A DNA stretch of 46,588 bases, taken from positions 1 to 46,588 of the forward strand of contig JAXHVN010000051.1 in the NCBI GenBank assembly GCA_034189165.1. The letters run 5' to 3'. Source of the stretch: JAASSS01 sp021767745 (GTDB lineage Bacteria > Pseudomonadota > Gammaproteobacteria > UBA5335). The notes below the pieces were generated by a model. It was not told where the DNA came from, ran no database searches, and worked only from the letters and a program-made list of their open reading frames with translations. The number at the start of each line of letters is the position of its first letter. Positions within the stretch are counted from its first letter, which is position 1. Below, piece after piece: positions 30,156-40,623 of the stretch. The translations under genes and the position numbers were made by a program.

Positions 30156-31283
30156 TCACGAGGCGAAGCGCTCGAAGAACGAGCGCACGCTGTCGAGCCA
30201 CGAGGCCTTCTGCGGGCTGTGGCGATCGCCGCTCTCGCCCACCAGTTCCTCGAACTGGCGCAGCAGCTCCTTCTGCTCGCTGGTGAGGTTCACGGGCGTC
30301 TCCACCTGCACGCGGCAGAGCAGGTCACCCTGCTCGGCGCCCCGCACCGAGGGCAGGCCCTTGCCGCGCAGGCGGAAGACCTTGCCGGTCTGCGTCCCGC
30401 CCGGGATGCGCACCGCGGCCTTGCCCTCCAGCGTCGGCACCTCCATCTCGCCGCCCAGGGCCAGCGTGGTGAAGCTGACTGGCGCATCGCACAGCAGGTG
30501 CCGGCCCTCGCGCTGGAAGATCGGGTGCGGGCGAACCTTGATCTGCACGTAGAGATCGCCCGGCGCGCCGCCCTGCGGAGCCGTTTCGCCTTCGCCGGCC
30601 AGGCGGATCCGATCGCCGGTATCGACGCCGGCCGGGACCTTCACCGACAGCGTCTTCTCCCGCTGCTGGCGGCCCTCGCCGCGGCAGGCATGGCAGGGAT
30701 CGGCGACCACCCGGCCACTGCCATGACAGCGCGGACAGGTCTGCTGCAGCGAGAAGAAGCCCTGCTGCACCCGCACCTGACCACGGCCATCGCAGGTCGG
30801 ACAGGGCAGCACCTTGCTGTCCGGCTCGGCGCCGCTGCCCTCGCAGACCTCGCAGACGCCCATCACCGGCACGCGCAGTTCCACGCGGCAGCCCCGGGCG
30901 GCCTCCTCCAGGTCGATCTCCTGTACCACCCGCAGGTCGGCGCCTCGATAGCTGCGCTGTCGACCGCGGGCCTGGCCGAAGATGTCGCCGAACACGTCGC
31001 CGAAGATGTCGCCGAAATCGGCGAAGCCACCGCCCCCGGGACCACCCGCCGCGGCCGGGTCGACACCGGCATGGCCGAACTGATCGTAGGCCGCGCGCTT
31101 GCGGGCATCGCTCAGCACGTCGTAAGCCTCGCGGACCTCCTTGAAGCGCGTCTCGGCCTCGGCATCGTCAGGGTTGCGATCCGGGTGATACTTCATCGCC
31201 CAGCGCCGGTAGGCCTTCTTGATCTCGGCTTCGCCGGCAGTCCGCGAGACTTGCAGGACTTCGTAGTAGTCGCGTTTGGCCAT
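30156..31283 (-). CDS. dnaJ: chaperone protein DnaJ
   Basis: 375 residues, full-length type I J-protein that stimulates DnaK ATPase. J domain at the N terminus with HPD in KYHPDRN, a Gly-rich linker (AAAGGPGGGGFADF), four CxxCxGxG zinc repeats (CEVCEGSG, CPTCDGRG, CPRCHGSG, CHACRGEG) and the C-terminal substrate domain. ATG start. It follows dnaK after 137 bases with no obvious terminator. Confidence 0.99.
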   Translation of the reverse strand: MAKRDYYEVLQVSRTAGEAEIKKAYRRWAMKYHPDRNPDDAEAETRFKEVREAYDVLSDARKRAAYDQFGHAGVDPAAAGGPGGGGFADFGDIFGDVFGDIFGQARGRQRSYRGADLRVVQEIDLEEAARGCRVELRVPVMGVCEVCEGSGAEPDSKVLPCPTCDGRGQVRVQQGFFSLQQTCPRCHGSGRVVADPCHACRGEGRQQREKTLSVKVPAGVDTGDRIRLAGEGETAPQGGAPGDLYVQIKVRPHPIFQREGRHLLCDAPVSFTTLALGGEMEVPTLEGKAAVRIPGGTQTGKVFRLRGKGLPSVRGAEQGDLLCRVQVETPVNLTSEQKELLRQFEELVGESGDRHSPQKASWLDSVRSFFERFAS

Positions 31284-31420
31284 CGTCTTCCGGGTCCGTC
31301 GCCGCCGTCCTTGCCGGTGGCGGCGCTGTCATCACGTCGTCCGGCGCGGCCGCGGTCGCGCCGGTGAAACACGAGAACCCGAGGCGGTGCTCCGCCCCGG
31401 GCCCATTCGCTTGCCGCCGC

Positions 31421-33352
<1,932 letters not shown>

Positions 33353-33398
33353 TACGCATTTCTCCGAAATTCGTGTAGGGGCTGCCGGATGCTCTGGA

Positions 33399-33425
33399 AG
33401 TGCGGGCAGCGCCGGTTATTTCAAG
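33399..33425 (-). promoter_or_regulatory. possible sigma-32 promoter upstream of dnaK
   Basis: On the minus strand a perfect CTTGAAA (33425-33419), 12 bases, then CCCGCACT (33406-33399), which partly fits the heat-shock -10 CCCCATNT. It lies about 50 bases before dnaK. The -10 match is imperfect, so this is tentative. Confidence 0.4.
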
Positions 33426-33471
33426 CCGGTGACCGCGCGGCCTGGCCGGCGCGGCGGGTGTTGGTGGGCGC

Positions 33472-34017
33472 TCAGCCCTGGGCGACGACGACCATGGCCG
33501 GACGCAGCAGGCGCCCGTTCAGGCTGTAGCCCTTCTGCATGACCTGCAGCACCGTGTTCGGCTCGGCGCCCTGCGCCGGCTGCATCGAGACGGCCTGGTG
33601 TCGCTCGGGGTCGAACTTCTCGCCCTGCGGATCGATGGCCTCGACGCCGAATTTTTCCAGCACGCCGGTCAGCAGGCGCAGGGTCAGTTCGCTGCCCTCA
33701 CGCAGGCTCTGCACCTCGGGCGCCTCGCTCTGTGCCGCGGCCAGACCCAGCTCGAGGCTGTCCTTCACCGGCAGCAGTTCGCCGACGAACTTCTCCAGGG
33801 CGAACCTGTGCGCCTGCTCGAGCTCCTTGGCGCCGCGCCGGCGCAGGTTGTCCAGCTCGGCGCGCGTGCGCAGGTACAGCTCCCAGTGCTCGTCCGCCTT
33901 CGCCTGCAGGTCGGCCAGACGCGCATCCGCCGGTGCCTGGGTGGCCTCGGCGCCGTCGGCGGCCCCGGCCCCCGGCGCTTCCGGCTCGCCGATTGCGTCT
34001 TGCTCTTCCCGATTCAT
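33472..34017 (-). CDS. grpE: nucleotide exchange factor GrpE
   Basis: 181 residues. It releases ADP from DnaK. Acidic, disordered N terminus, then the long dimerising coiled coil (ADEHWELYLRTRAELDNLRR) and a C-terminal beta domain (FDPERHQAVSM, then VLQVMQKGYSLNGRLLRPA). The ATG at 34015-34017 has a GGAG site five bases upstream; an ATG five codons earlier has none. Confidence 0.97.
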   Translation of the reverse strand: MNREEQDAIGEPEAPGAGAADGAEATQAPADARLADLQAKADEHWELYLRTRAELDNLRRRGAKELEQAHRFALEKFVGELLPVKDSLELGLAAAQSEAPEVQSLREGSELTLRLLTGVLEKFGVEAIDPQGEKFDPERHQAVSMQPAQGAEPNTVLQVMQKGYSLNGRLLRPAMVVVAQG

Positions 34018-34129
34018 GCTTTCTCCATCCATCGATATCGATAGTGATCGCCACGCGCCCGGTGGCGCGCGGCCCGCTGCTCTGCTGTGTCGGGGCAGGC
34101 CCGGCGGATTTCAAGGCGGCCGGCGTGGC

Positions 34130-35194
34130 TCAGCGCTGGTGATCGAGCGCCGCGCCCAGCAGCCGGGCGGTGACGTCGACGACCGGGATCACGCGGTCGT
34201 AGGCCATGCGCCGCGGCCCGATCACGCCCAGCACGCCCACCACCCGGTCGTCGATCGAATACGGCGCGCTGACCACGCTGACCTCGTCGAGCACCGAATG
34301 GCCGGACTCCTCGCCGATGAAGATCTGCATCTCCTCGGCGTCGATCGCCTGATCGAGCAGGTGCAGGATGTCGCGCTTGCGGGTGAAGGTGTCGAACAGC
34401 GCACGCAGCTTGTCGACGGCCGACAGCTCCTTGAAGTCCATCAGGTTGAGCTCGCCGGCCAGCACGTAGTCTTCCTGCGCCGAGCGCTGGCTCACCTGGT
34501 CGGCCCACTCCACGGTCGCCGTCATCAGCGCGTTCAGGTGCCCGTGCATCTGGCGCATCTCCTGCAACAGCTGCGCGCGCACCTTCATCACGCTCTGCCC
34601 GGCGAAGGCGCTGCTGAGGTAGTTCGCCGCCTGCTGCAGTTCGGCCGGGGAGAAGTCCCGATCCAGCCGCAGGATGCGGTTCTGGATCTGCTGCCCGGCG
34701 AGCACCAGGATCACCAGCACCCGGCGGGCAGAGAGCGGCACGAACTCGATCTGCTCGATTTCCACGTGCTCGCGCCGCGGCAGCGTGACCACGCCCACCA
34801 GCCGGGTGATGCCCGAGAGCATGGCCGAGGCGCTGGCCAGCAGGGCCTCGCCGCTCTCGGCCTCGCCGAGCCGCAGATGCTCGCTGATGCGCGCCACTTC
34901 CTGCTGGCCCAGCGGCTCCACCTTGAGCAGGCTGTCGACGAACAGCCGATAGCCGCTGGCGGTGGGCACGCGGCCGGCCGAGGTGTGCGGCGCGGCGATC
35001 AGGCCGGCCTCCTCCAGATCGGCGAGTACATTGCGGATCGAGGCCGGGCTCAGCTCCAGTCCGCTCGTGCGCGCGAGGGTGCGCGAGCCGACCGGCTCGC
35101 CGTCGCGGATGTAGCGCTCGACGAGGGTGCGCAGCACGGTCCGGGCGCGCTCACTGAGCTCGGGATCGGGCTTGTGCGGCAGGTTGTCCGGCAT
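34130..35194 (-). CDS. hrcA: heat-inducible transcription repressor HrcA
   Basis: 354 residues. HrcA binds CIRCE operators and represses chaperone operons until heat shock; its folding depends on GroE. N-terminal winged helix (LRTLVERYIRDGEPVGSRTL, SPASIRNVLADLEEAGLI, HTSAGRVPTASGYR) is highly typical, followed by the dimerisation and GAF-like parts. The ATG at 35192-35194 gives the family N terminus; the ribosome site is weak. It heads hrcA-grpE-dnaK-dnaJ, with its own CIRCE 51 bases upstream, so it is autoregulated. Confidence 0.97.
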   Translation of the reverse strand: MPDNLPHKPDPELSERARTVLRTLVERYIRDGEPVGSRTLARTSGLELSPASIRNVLADLEEAGLIAAPHTSAGRVPTASGYRLFVDSLLKVEPLGQQEVARISEHLRLGEAESGEALLASASAMLSGITRLVGVVTLPRREHVEIEQIEFVPLSARRVLVILVLAGQQIQNRILRLDRDFSPAELQQAANYLSSAFAGQSVMKVRAQLLQEMRQMHGHLNALMTATVEWADQVSQRSAQEDYVLAGELNLMDFKELSAVDKLRALFDTFTRKRDILHLLDQAIDAEEMQIFIGEESGHSVLDEVSVVSAPYSIDDRVVGVLGVIGPRRMAYDRVIPVVDVTARLLGAALDHQR

Positions 35195-35244
35195 AGGGCT
35201 GGGGCGACGTGCCGTCTGTTCGCGTGGGTGATGGCGATCCGGTG

Positions 35245-35271
35245 TTGGCACTCCGGACCGGCGAGTGCCAG
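35245..35271. promoter_or_regulatory. CIRCE operator (HrcA binding site)
   Basis: TTGGCACTC, nine bases, GAGTGCCAG: the 9-9-9 form of CIRCE (consensus TTAGCACTC-N9-GAGTGCTAA), differing at one symmetric position and the last base. It covers the predicted start site of the hrcA promoter. Confidence 0.93.
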
Positions 35272-35274
35272 CGC

Positions 35275-35303
35275 ACGCTAGCAACCGGCCGCGGGAGCGT
35301 CAA
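35275..35303 (-). promoter_or_regulatory. sigma-70 promoter of hrcA-grpE-dnaK-dnaJ
   Basis: On the minus strand TTGACG (35303-35298), exactly 17 bases, TAGCGT (35280-35275). Start expected about 35268, inside CIRCE, the arrangement expected for HrcA repression. Confidence 0.75.
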
Positions 35304-35326
35304 GCCGCCACCAGCCAGGCGTGCCG

Positions 35327-35355
35327 ATGACCGCTACCGCGGCGCATGCTAGATT
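35327..35355 (+). promoter_or_regulatory. possible sigma-70 promoter of nadK-recN
   Basis: ATGACC (35327-35332), 17 bases, TAGATT (35350-35355). A start near 35362 would exclude the ATG at 35346 as the nadK start and favour the GTG at 35394. Confidence 0.45.
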
Positions 35356-35393
35356 CGAGCGCCCCGCAGCGAGCGCACGACGGACCCCGGCAC

Positions 35394-36284
35394 GTGGCGG
35401 CAAACGCCTTCTCCATCATCGGCATCGTCGGCAAGCCCGGCGACATCCGGCTGCCGGGGATACTCGCGCGGCTGGTAAGTCATCTGACCGATCGCGGCTG
35501 CCACGTCCTGGTGGATCGCTCCAACGCCGAGGCGGCGCCGGCGAATGTGGACGTGCTGGCCCGGGGCGAACTGGGCAGCCGCGCCGACCTGGTGGTGGTG
35601 ATCGGCGGCGACGGCACCCTGCTCGACGCCGCCCGCACCCTCGCCGGCTGCAACGTGCCCCTGCTGGGCGTCAATCTCGGCCGGCTCGGCTTCATGGTCG
35701 ACGTGCCGCCGGAACGCATGACCGCCGCGCTCGATGCCGTGATGGCCGGCGAGTATCAGGTGGACATGCGGTTTTTGCTGGAGGCCGAGGTCGTCCGCGG
35801 CGCGCACAGCGTCTGCCACAGCACCGCACTGAACGATGTGGTCATCACCAAGCGCGACGTGGCGCGCATGGTGGAGTTCGACAGCTTCATCGACGGGCGC
35901 TTCGTCAGCACGCACCGGGCCGACGGGCTGGTGGTGGCCACGCCGACCGGTTCGACCGCCTACGCCCTCTCCGGCGGCGGGCCCATCCTGCATCCGGCGC
36001 TGGACGCGCTGACGCTGGTGCCGATCTGCCCGCACACGCTCAGCGATCGGCCGCTGGTGATCAGTGCCGCCAGCAGCATCGACATCGTGCTCAGCAGCCA
36101 GAACACCAGTCCGGTGCAGGTGACCTGGGACGGCCAGAGCAGCCTGGAGCTGAGCTACGCCGACCGGGTGCACATCCGTCGCAGCGAGCTCACCCTGCGG
36201 CTGCTGCACCCGCTGGACCACGACTACTTCGCGATCCTGCGCAACAAGCTGCACTGGGGCAGCGCGCAGAACGTGCGCCGCTGA
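35394..36284 (+). CDS. nadK: NAD kinase
   Basis: 296 residues from GTG at 35394. It phosphorylates NAD to NADP. GGDGTLLDAA at 71-80 is the kinase signature, and the conserved TPTGSTAYALSGGGPI follows in the C-terminal domain. The GTG start puts GIVGKPGD near the N terminus as in other family members and is downstream of a promoter-like -10; the ATG at 35346 (312 residues) is the alternative, and neither has a clear ribosome site. The TGA overlaps the recN ATG. Confidence 0.96.
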   Translation: MAANAFSIIGIVGKPGDIRLPGILARLVSHLTDRGCHVLVDRSNAEAAPANVDVLARGELGSRADLVVVIGGDGTLLDAARTLAGCNVPLLGVNLGRLGFMVDVPPERMTAALDAVMAGEYQVDMRFLLEAEVVRGAHSVCHSTALNDVVITKRDVARMVEFDSFIDGRFVSTHRADGLVVATPTGSTAYALSGGGPILHPALDALTLVPICPHTLSDRPLVISAASSIDIVLSSQNTSPVQVTWDGQSSLELSYADRVHIRRSELTLRLLHPLDHDYFAILRNKLHWGSAQNVRR

Positions 36285-37972
36285 TGCTGACCGACCTGCA
36301 CATCCGCGACTTCGCCATCATCGAGTCGCTGCGCGTGACCTTCGGCCCCGGCATGACCGCCTTCACCGGCGAGACCGGCGCCGGCAAGTCGATCCTGCTC
36401 GATGCGCTCGGCCTGGTGCTGGGCGATCGTGCCAGCGCCGAGCTGATCCGCAGCGGCGCCGAGCGGGCCGAGGTGGCGGCGCGCTTCGAGCTGGGCGCCC
36501 TGCCCGCGGTCCGCGCCCATCTGGCCGAGGCGGCGCTCGACGAGGGCGACGAGTGCGTGATCCGGCGAGTGGTGAGCGCCAGCCGGGGCGGCAACGCCAC
36601 CGGCTCGCGCGCCTTCATCAACGGCCGCCCGGCGACGCTGGAGCAGTTGCGGACGCTGGCCGGGCAACTGGTGGAGATCCACGGCCAGCACGAGCACGTG
36701 GCGCTGATGCGCAGCGAGGCGCAGCGCGAGCTGCTGGACGCCTTCGGCCGGCTCGACGCCGAGCGCGCCGCGGTGCAGCGAGCCTGGCAGGCGGTGCGCC
36801 AACTGCAGCGCCGGCTGGAGTCGCTCGCCGGGGCGGGCGACGACTTCCAGGCCCGGCTGGATTTGCTGCGCTATCAGGTGACCGAGCTCGAGGGCCTGGC
36901 GCTCGGCGCCGACGAACCCGCCGCGCTGGCGGCCGAGCAGCGCCGGCTGGCACATGGCGAGCAGCTGCTGGCGCAGGGACAGGCCGTGCTCGACCGCCTC
37001 TACGATGCCGACGAGGCGAGTGCGCATCACCTCATCGCCCGCGCCGTGCGCGAGCTGGACGAACTGCTGACCTTCGAGCCCGGGCTGGCCGAGGCGCACG
37101 AGCTGTTCGACTCCGCGGCGATCCAGCTGCAGGAAGGCGCCGATGCGCTGCGCCGGCAGCTCGAGCAGGTCGAGCTCGATCCGGCGCGCCTGCAGGCCGT
37201 GCAGCAACGGCTCGATGCGCTGCACGACCTGGCCCGCAAGCACCGCGTCGCCCTCGACGAACTGCCCGCCCATGCCCAGCGGCTACAGGCCGAGCTGGAC
37301 GAGCTCAGCGCCGGCGAGGCGGATCAGGCCCGGCTGAGCGAGGCGCTCGAGGCCGCGCAGGCCGACTACCTGACGGCGGCCGCCGCGCTGTCGCAGGCCC
37401 GCCGGCAGGCGGCGGGCGCGCTCGCCACGGCCGTGACGGGCCAGCTCGCCGATCTGGGCATGGCGGCGGCCGAACTGCAGGTGCAGGTGGCCCGCGATGC
37501 GGCGACGCTCGCCGCCAGCGGGCAGGATCAGGTGCAGTTCCTGGTGCGCACCAATCCGGGTGCGGCGTTCAAGCCGCTGGCGCGCATCGCCTCGGGCGGC
37601 GAGCTCTCGCGCATGAGCCTGGCGGTGCAGGTGGTCGCGGCGGCGGGCAACCCCGTGCCCTGCCTGGTGTTCGACGAGGTCGACGTCGGCGTCGGTGGCG
37701 CCGTGGCCGAGATCGTCGGCCGGCGGCTACGCCAGCTGGCCGCCGACCGGCAGGTGCTGTGCGTCACCCATCTGCCGCAGGTGGCGGCCCAGGCCAGCGG
37801 GCACCTGGCCGTGCGCAAGCGGATCGAGGCCGGCCGCGCGCAGACCGAGGTCGCTCCGCTCGATGCCGGCGCGCGGGTGGAGGAGCTCGCGCGCATGCTC
37901 GGCGGGCTCACCATCACCGAGCGCACGCGGGCGAACGCGCGCGAGATGCTGCGCGAGGCCGCCGCCGGTTAG
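36284..37972 (+). CDS. recN: DNA repair protein RecN
   Basis: 562 residues, an SMC-like ATPase acting early in double-strand break repair. Walker A GETGAGKS at 29-36 in the N-terminal ATPase part, a long coiled-coil middle rich in Leu, Ala and Glu, and C-terminal ASGGELSRMSLAV (ABC signature) with LVFDEVDVGVGG (Walker B). The ATG at 36284 overlaps the nadK stop (TGATG). No LexA box is seen directly upstream, so it is probably read from the nadK promoter. Confidence 0.98.
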   Translation: MLTDLHIRDFAIIESLRVTFGPGMTAFTGETGAGKSILLDALGLVLGDRASAELIRSGAERAEVAARFELGALPAVRAHLAEAALDEGDECVIRRVVSASRGGNATGSRAFINGRPATLEQLRTLAGQLVEIHGQHEHVALMRSEAQRELLDAFGRLDAERAAVQRAWQAVRQLQRRLESLAGAGDDFQARLDLLRYQVTELEGLALGADEPAALAAEQRRLAHGEQLLAQGQAVLDRLYDADEASAHHLIARAVRELDELLTFEPGLAEAHELFDSAAIQLQEGADALRRQLEQVELDPARLQAVQQRLDALHDLARKHRVALDELPAHAQRLQAELDELSAGEADQARLSEALEAAQADYLTAAAALSQARRQAAGALATAVTGQLADLGMAAAELQVQVARDAATLAASGQDQVQFLVRTNPGAAFKPLARIASGGELSRMSLAVQVVAAAGNPVPCLVFDEVDVGVGGAVAEIVGRRLRQLAADRQVLCVTHLPQVAAQASGHLAVRKRIEAGRAQTEVAPLDAGARVEELARMLGGLTITERTRANAREMLREAAAG

Positions 37973-37997
37973 GCCGCGCCGCGCCGGCTAGGCGGCC
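37957..37997. terminator. hairpin spanning the recN and fur stop codons
   Basis: Two stacked helices, GGCCGCC/GGCGGCC and GCCGG/CCGGC, separated by a two-base bulge, cover both stop codons in the 15-base convergent gap. No T run follows. It could serve both genes as a weak bidirectional terminator. Confidence 0.35.
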
Positions 37998-38434
37998 GGC
38001 GACCGGGCATCGGCCACCGCCGCCGTGCCGCGGCAGTCCGGACAGATGCCGTACAGGTACAGGCTATGGTCGGTCAGCTCGTAGCCGTGCGCCTGCGCAA
38101 TCACCTCCTGACGCCGCTCGATGGTGGCATCGACGAACTCGTCCACGCGGCCGCACTTCATGCACATGATGTGATCGTGGTGCTCGCCGTGGTTCAGCTC
38201 GAACATCGAGTGGCCACCCTCGAAGTTCAGCCGGCTGACCAGGCCCGCCGTCTCGAACTGCGTCAGCACCCGGTACACCGTCGCCAGGCCGATCTCCTCG
38301 CCCGAATCGAGCAGCGCGCGATAGACCTCTTCCGCGCTCAGATGGCGGTTCTCCGCCTCTTCCAGCATCTGCAGGATCTTGATGCGCGGCAGCGTGACCT
38401 TCAGCCCGGCCTTGCGAATGTCCTTGGATTCCAC
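37988..38434 (-). CDS. fur: ferric uptake regulator Fur
   Basis: 148 residues. Fe(II)-dependent repressor of iron uptake genes. DNA-binding winged helix (RKAGLKVTLPRIKIL; ATVYRVLTQFETAGLV), metal-site HHDHIMCMKC with Cys 91/94 and a second CPDC at 131-134. The GTG at 38432-38434 gives MESKDIRKAGLK, the usual family N terminus, and has a strong GGAGGAAG site; an ATG eight codons upstream lies before that site. Divergent from bamE, a classic gammaproteobacterial pair. Distinct from the second Fur-family gene at 41.7 kb. Confidence 0.96.
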   Translation of the reverse strand: MESKDIRKAGLKVTLPRIKILQMLEEAENRHLSAEEVYRALLDSGEEIGLATVYRVLTQFETAGLVSRLNFEGGHSMFELNHGEHHDHIMCMKCGRVDEFVDATIERRQEVIAQAHGYELTDHSLYLYGICPDCRGTAAVADARSPAA

Positions 38435-38510
38435 CCTTCCTCCGGCAGCTGAAGTCATCCGACCGCTGCGTTACCATCGCCTCCCGAACCCACCGCCGAC
38501 GGTACGAACC

Positions 38511-38831
38511 ATGCCCGTACGCAAGCTGCCGATCGCCCTGGCGCTGACCCTCGCCGCCGCGCTCACGGCCTGCATCTATCAGCCGCCCATCCAGCAGGGC
38601 AACGCGCTGGAGCCGGAACTGGTCGCCCAGCTCAAGCCCGGCATGACGCGCGACCAGGTGCGCTACCTGCTCGGCACCCCGATGGCACGCAACGACTTCA
38701 GCGATCGTCAGTGGGATTACATTTATTATATCGACCGTGGCGATGCGGCGGAGAAGCGCACGCTCACGCTCTACTTCGAGGGCGACCGGCTCGTGAACAT
38801 GGAGCGCGACGTCGCCACCATCGGCGGCTAG
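38511..38831 (+). CDS. bamE: outer membrane protein assembly factor BamE (lipoprotein)
   Basis: 106 residues. BamE is a small lipoprotein of the BAM complex that inserts beta-barrels in the outer membrane. It has a lipoprotein signal with lipobox LTAC (Cys 21), then KPGMTRDQVRYLLGTPM, the SmpA/OmlA signature, and DYIYYIDRG. ATG at 38511. It is divergent from fur and its stop overlaps the rnfH stop on the other strand. Confidence 0.96.
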   Translation: MPVRKLPIALALTLAAALTACIYQPPIQQGNALEPELVAQLKPGMTRDQVRYLLGTPMARNDFSDRQWDYIYYIDRGDAAEKRTLTLYFEGDRLVNMERDVATIGG

Positions 38832-39130
38832 TCCCGCCCCGGCCGATCCGCCACCGTCCGCGCCGCCGCGGCCTGCGCACGGCGCCGCTCCCGCGGGTCG
38901 TGGCGCAGCGGCGGGTAGATCTCCACCCGATCCCCCGGGCGCAGCTGCCGATCGAGCGAGGTCACGCGGCCGAAGATGCCGACCCCGTAGCCGGCCTGCC
39001 AGTCGATCTCCGGCTGCTGTGCCAGCACGCCGCTGGCGGCCAGCGCGGCCCGCACGGTCGCCGACGCCGGCAACTCCAGCGTCCGCCGGAAGCTCGCCGC
39101 CGCGCCGAGATAGACCACCTCCACCTGCAT
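38828..39130 (-). CDS. rnfH: RnfH/RatB family ubiquitin-like protein
   Basis: 100 residues, UPF0125 family beta-grasp protein of uncertain role; in many genomes it lies with ratA, bamE and smpB. Conserved sequence: VEVVYLGAA at the start, GIFGRVTSLDRQLRPGDRVEIYPPL near the end (given here in two pieces: GIFGRVTSLDRQL and RPGDRVEIYPPL). C-terminal tail is Arg/Ala-rich. ATG at 39128-39130. No ratA-like gene lies next to it; an NSS transporter takes that place, two bases upstream. Confidence 0.9.
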   Translation of the reverse strand: MQVEVVYLGAAASFRRTLELPASATVRAALAASGVLAQQPEIDWQAGYGVGIFGRVTSLDRQLRPGDRVEIYPPLRHDPRERRRAQAAAARTVADRPGRD

Positions 39131-39132
39131 GC

Positions 39133-40494
39133 TCAGCCGAGCAGCCCGATCGCGTGCAGGAACACCAGCACCACCGCCGCCGGCGCCACCCACCGGCACA
39201 GCAGCCGCCAGTACCGGCGCAGGCGGGGCGTATCCAGCTGCAACTCGTCATCCGTCGCCAGCCGCGGCAAGGCCCAGCCGGCGAACAGGGCGACGGCCAA
39301 CCCGCCGAGCGGCAGCATGAGGTTGGACGTCAGATAGTCGACCGCATCGAAGAAGGTGCGCCCGGCGAGCCAGGGCGTCGACCAGACGTTGAACGACAAT
39401 ACGGTGCCGATGCCCAGCAGCCAGATCGCGCTGCCCATGATCGCCACCGCCTGCCCGCGGCTGCGGCCGGTGCGCTCGGTGAGGTAGGCGAGCCCCGGCT
39501 CGATCAGCGAAACGGCCGAGGTCAGCGCCGCGAACAGCAGCAACAGGAAGAACAGGCCGGCGAACAGGCCACCCGCCGGCAGCTGACCGAAGCCCACCGG
39601 CAGCGTCACGAACACCAGCCCGGGCCCCTCGCCCGGCGCCATGCCGTTGCCGAAGACGATCGGGAAGATCGCCAGCCCAGCCACGATGGCAACGCCGCTG
39701 TCCAGCGCGGCGATGATCAGGGCGGAGCGGCCGATCGGCGCCTGCCGCGGCAGGTAGGAGCCGTACATCATGATCGCGCCCATGCCGAGGCTCAGGCTGA
39801 AGAACGCCTGCCCCATGGCCGCCAGCACCGTCTGCCCGTCGAGCGCGGCGAAGTCCGGCGTGAACAGGAAGCGCGCCGCGGCGCCCATGCCGCCGGTCGC
39901 CGCGCCATAGCAGACCAGCGCCACCAGCAGCACCAGCAGCCCGGGCATCAGCCACTGCACCGCGCGCTCGATGCCGCCGGCGACGCCGCGGGCAGCGATG
40001 CCCAGCACCACCGCCAGCACCAGCGTGTGCCAGAGCAGCAGGTCGAGCGGATCGCTGATGAAGTCCTCGAACACGGCCTGCGCCTGGGGGCCGCTGATGC
40101 CGTTGAAGGCGCCGGAGACGGATTTGCCGATGTAGGCCACCGTCCAGCCGGTGATCACGCTGTAGTAGGACATGATCAGCACGCCGGCGATGACGCCCGC
40201 CAGACCCACCCAGCGCCAGACGCCACTGCGGCCGTGCTGCGCGGCCAGCGTGCCCATCGCGTCCATCGGGTTCAGCCGCGCGCGCCGGCCGATGAGGATC
40301 TCGGCGATCATGATCGGCACGCCCACCGCCAGCACGCACAGCAGGTAGACCAGCACGAAGGCGCCGCCGCCGTTCTCGCCGGCCATGTACGGGAACTTCC
40401 AGATGTTGCCGAGGCCGACGGCCGAGCCGCTGGCCGCCAGGATGAAGGCGAGCCGCGACGACCACTCGACGTGCGCGACGGGGGGCTGCTGCAT
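39133..40494 (-). CDS. sodium-dependent transporter, NSS (SLC6/LeuT) family
   Basis: 453 residues with about 11-12 transmembrane helices. The N-terminal helix FILAASGSAVGLGNIWKFPY and the following GENGGGAF are the sodium and substrate site of LeuT-type amino-acid or osmolyte symporters. Substrate cannot be told. The ATG at 40492-40494 has an AAGGA site seven bases upstream. Two bases precede rnfH, so the two are likely co-transcribed. It is divergent from smpB. Its position between rnfH and smpB is where ratA usually is. Confidence 0.93.
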   Translation of the reverse strand: MQQPPVAHVEWSSRLAFILAASGSAVGLGNIWKFPYMAGENGGGAFVLVYLLCVLAVGVPIMIAEILIGRRARLNPMDAMGTLAAQHGRSGVWRWVGLAGVIAGVLIMSYYSVITGWTVAYIGKSVSGAFNGISGPQAQAVFEDFISDPLDLLLWHTLVLAVVLGIAARGVAGGIERAVQWLMPGLLVLLVALVCYGAATGGMGAAARFLFTPDFAALDGQTVLAAMGQAFFSLSLGMGAIMMYGSYLPRQAPIGRSALIIAALDSGVAIVAGLAIFPIVFGNGMAPGEGPGLVFVTLPVGFGQLPAGGLFAGLFFLLLLFAALTSAVSLIEPGLAYLTERTGRSRGQAVAIMGSAIWLLGIGTVLSFNVWSTPWLAGRTFFDAVDYLTSNLMLPLGGLAVALFAGWALPRLATDDELQLDTPRLRRYWRLLCRWVAPAAVVLVFLHAIGLLG

Positions 40495-40611
40495 GGACGC
40501 ATCCTTGGTCCGTGGCGCGATCGCGCCGCCTAGGCAGCCCATTCTTGCCGGCGTGCCGCGCGCGGGGCAAGTCGGCTGGCGGCGGGCAATCCCGCAGCGC
40601 CGGCGGGTCCG

Positions 40612-40617
40612 TATAAT
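40612..40617 (+). promoter_or_regulatory. -10 box of smpB, suggesting a leaderless mRNA
   Basis: A perfect TATAAT ends six bases before the smpB ATG (40624), so transcription would begin at or next to the A of the start codon. No ribosome site exists in between. The -35 region is weak. Confidence 0.6.
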
Positions 40618-40623
40618 CCCGCC

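Noticed and set aside
35321..36283. Long in-frame extension upstream of recN
   Set aside because: It reads nadK in the wrong frame with Arg-rich, non-protein-like sequence; recN starts at the TGATG overlap.
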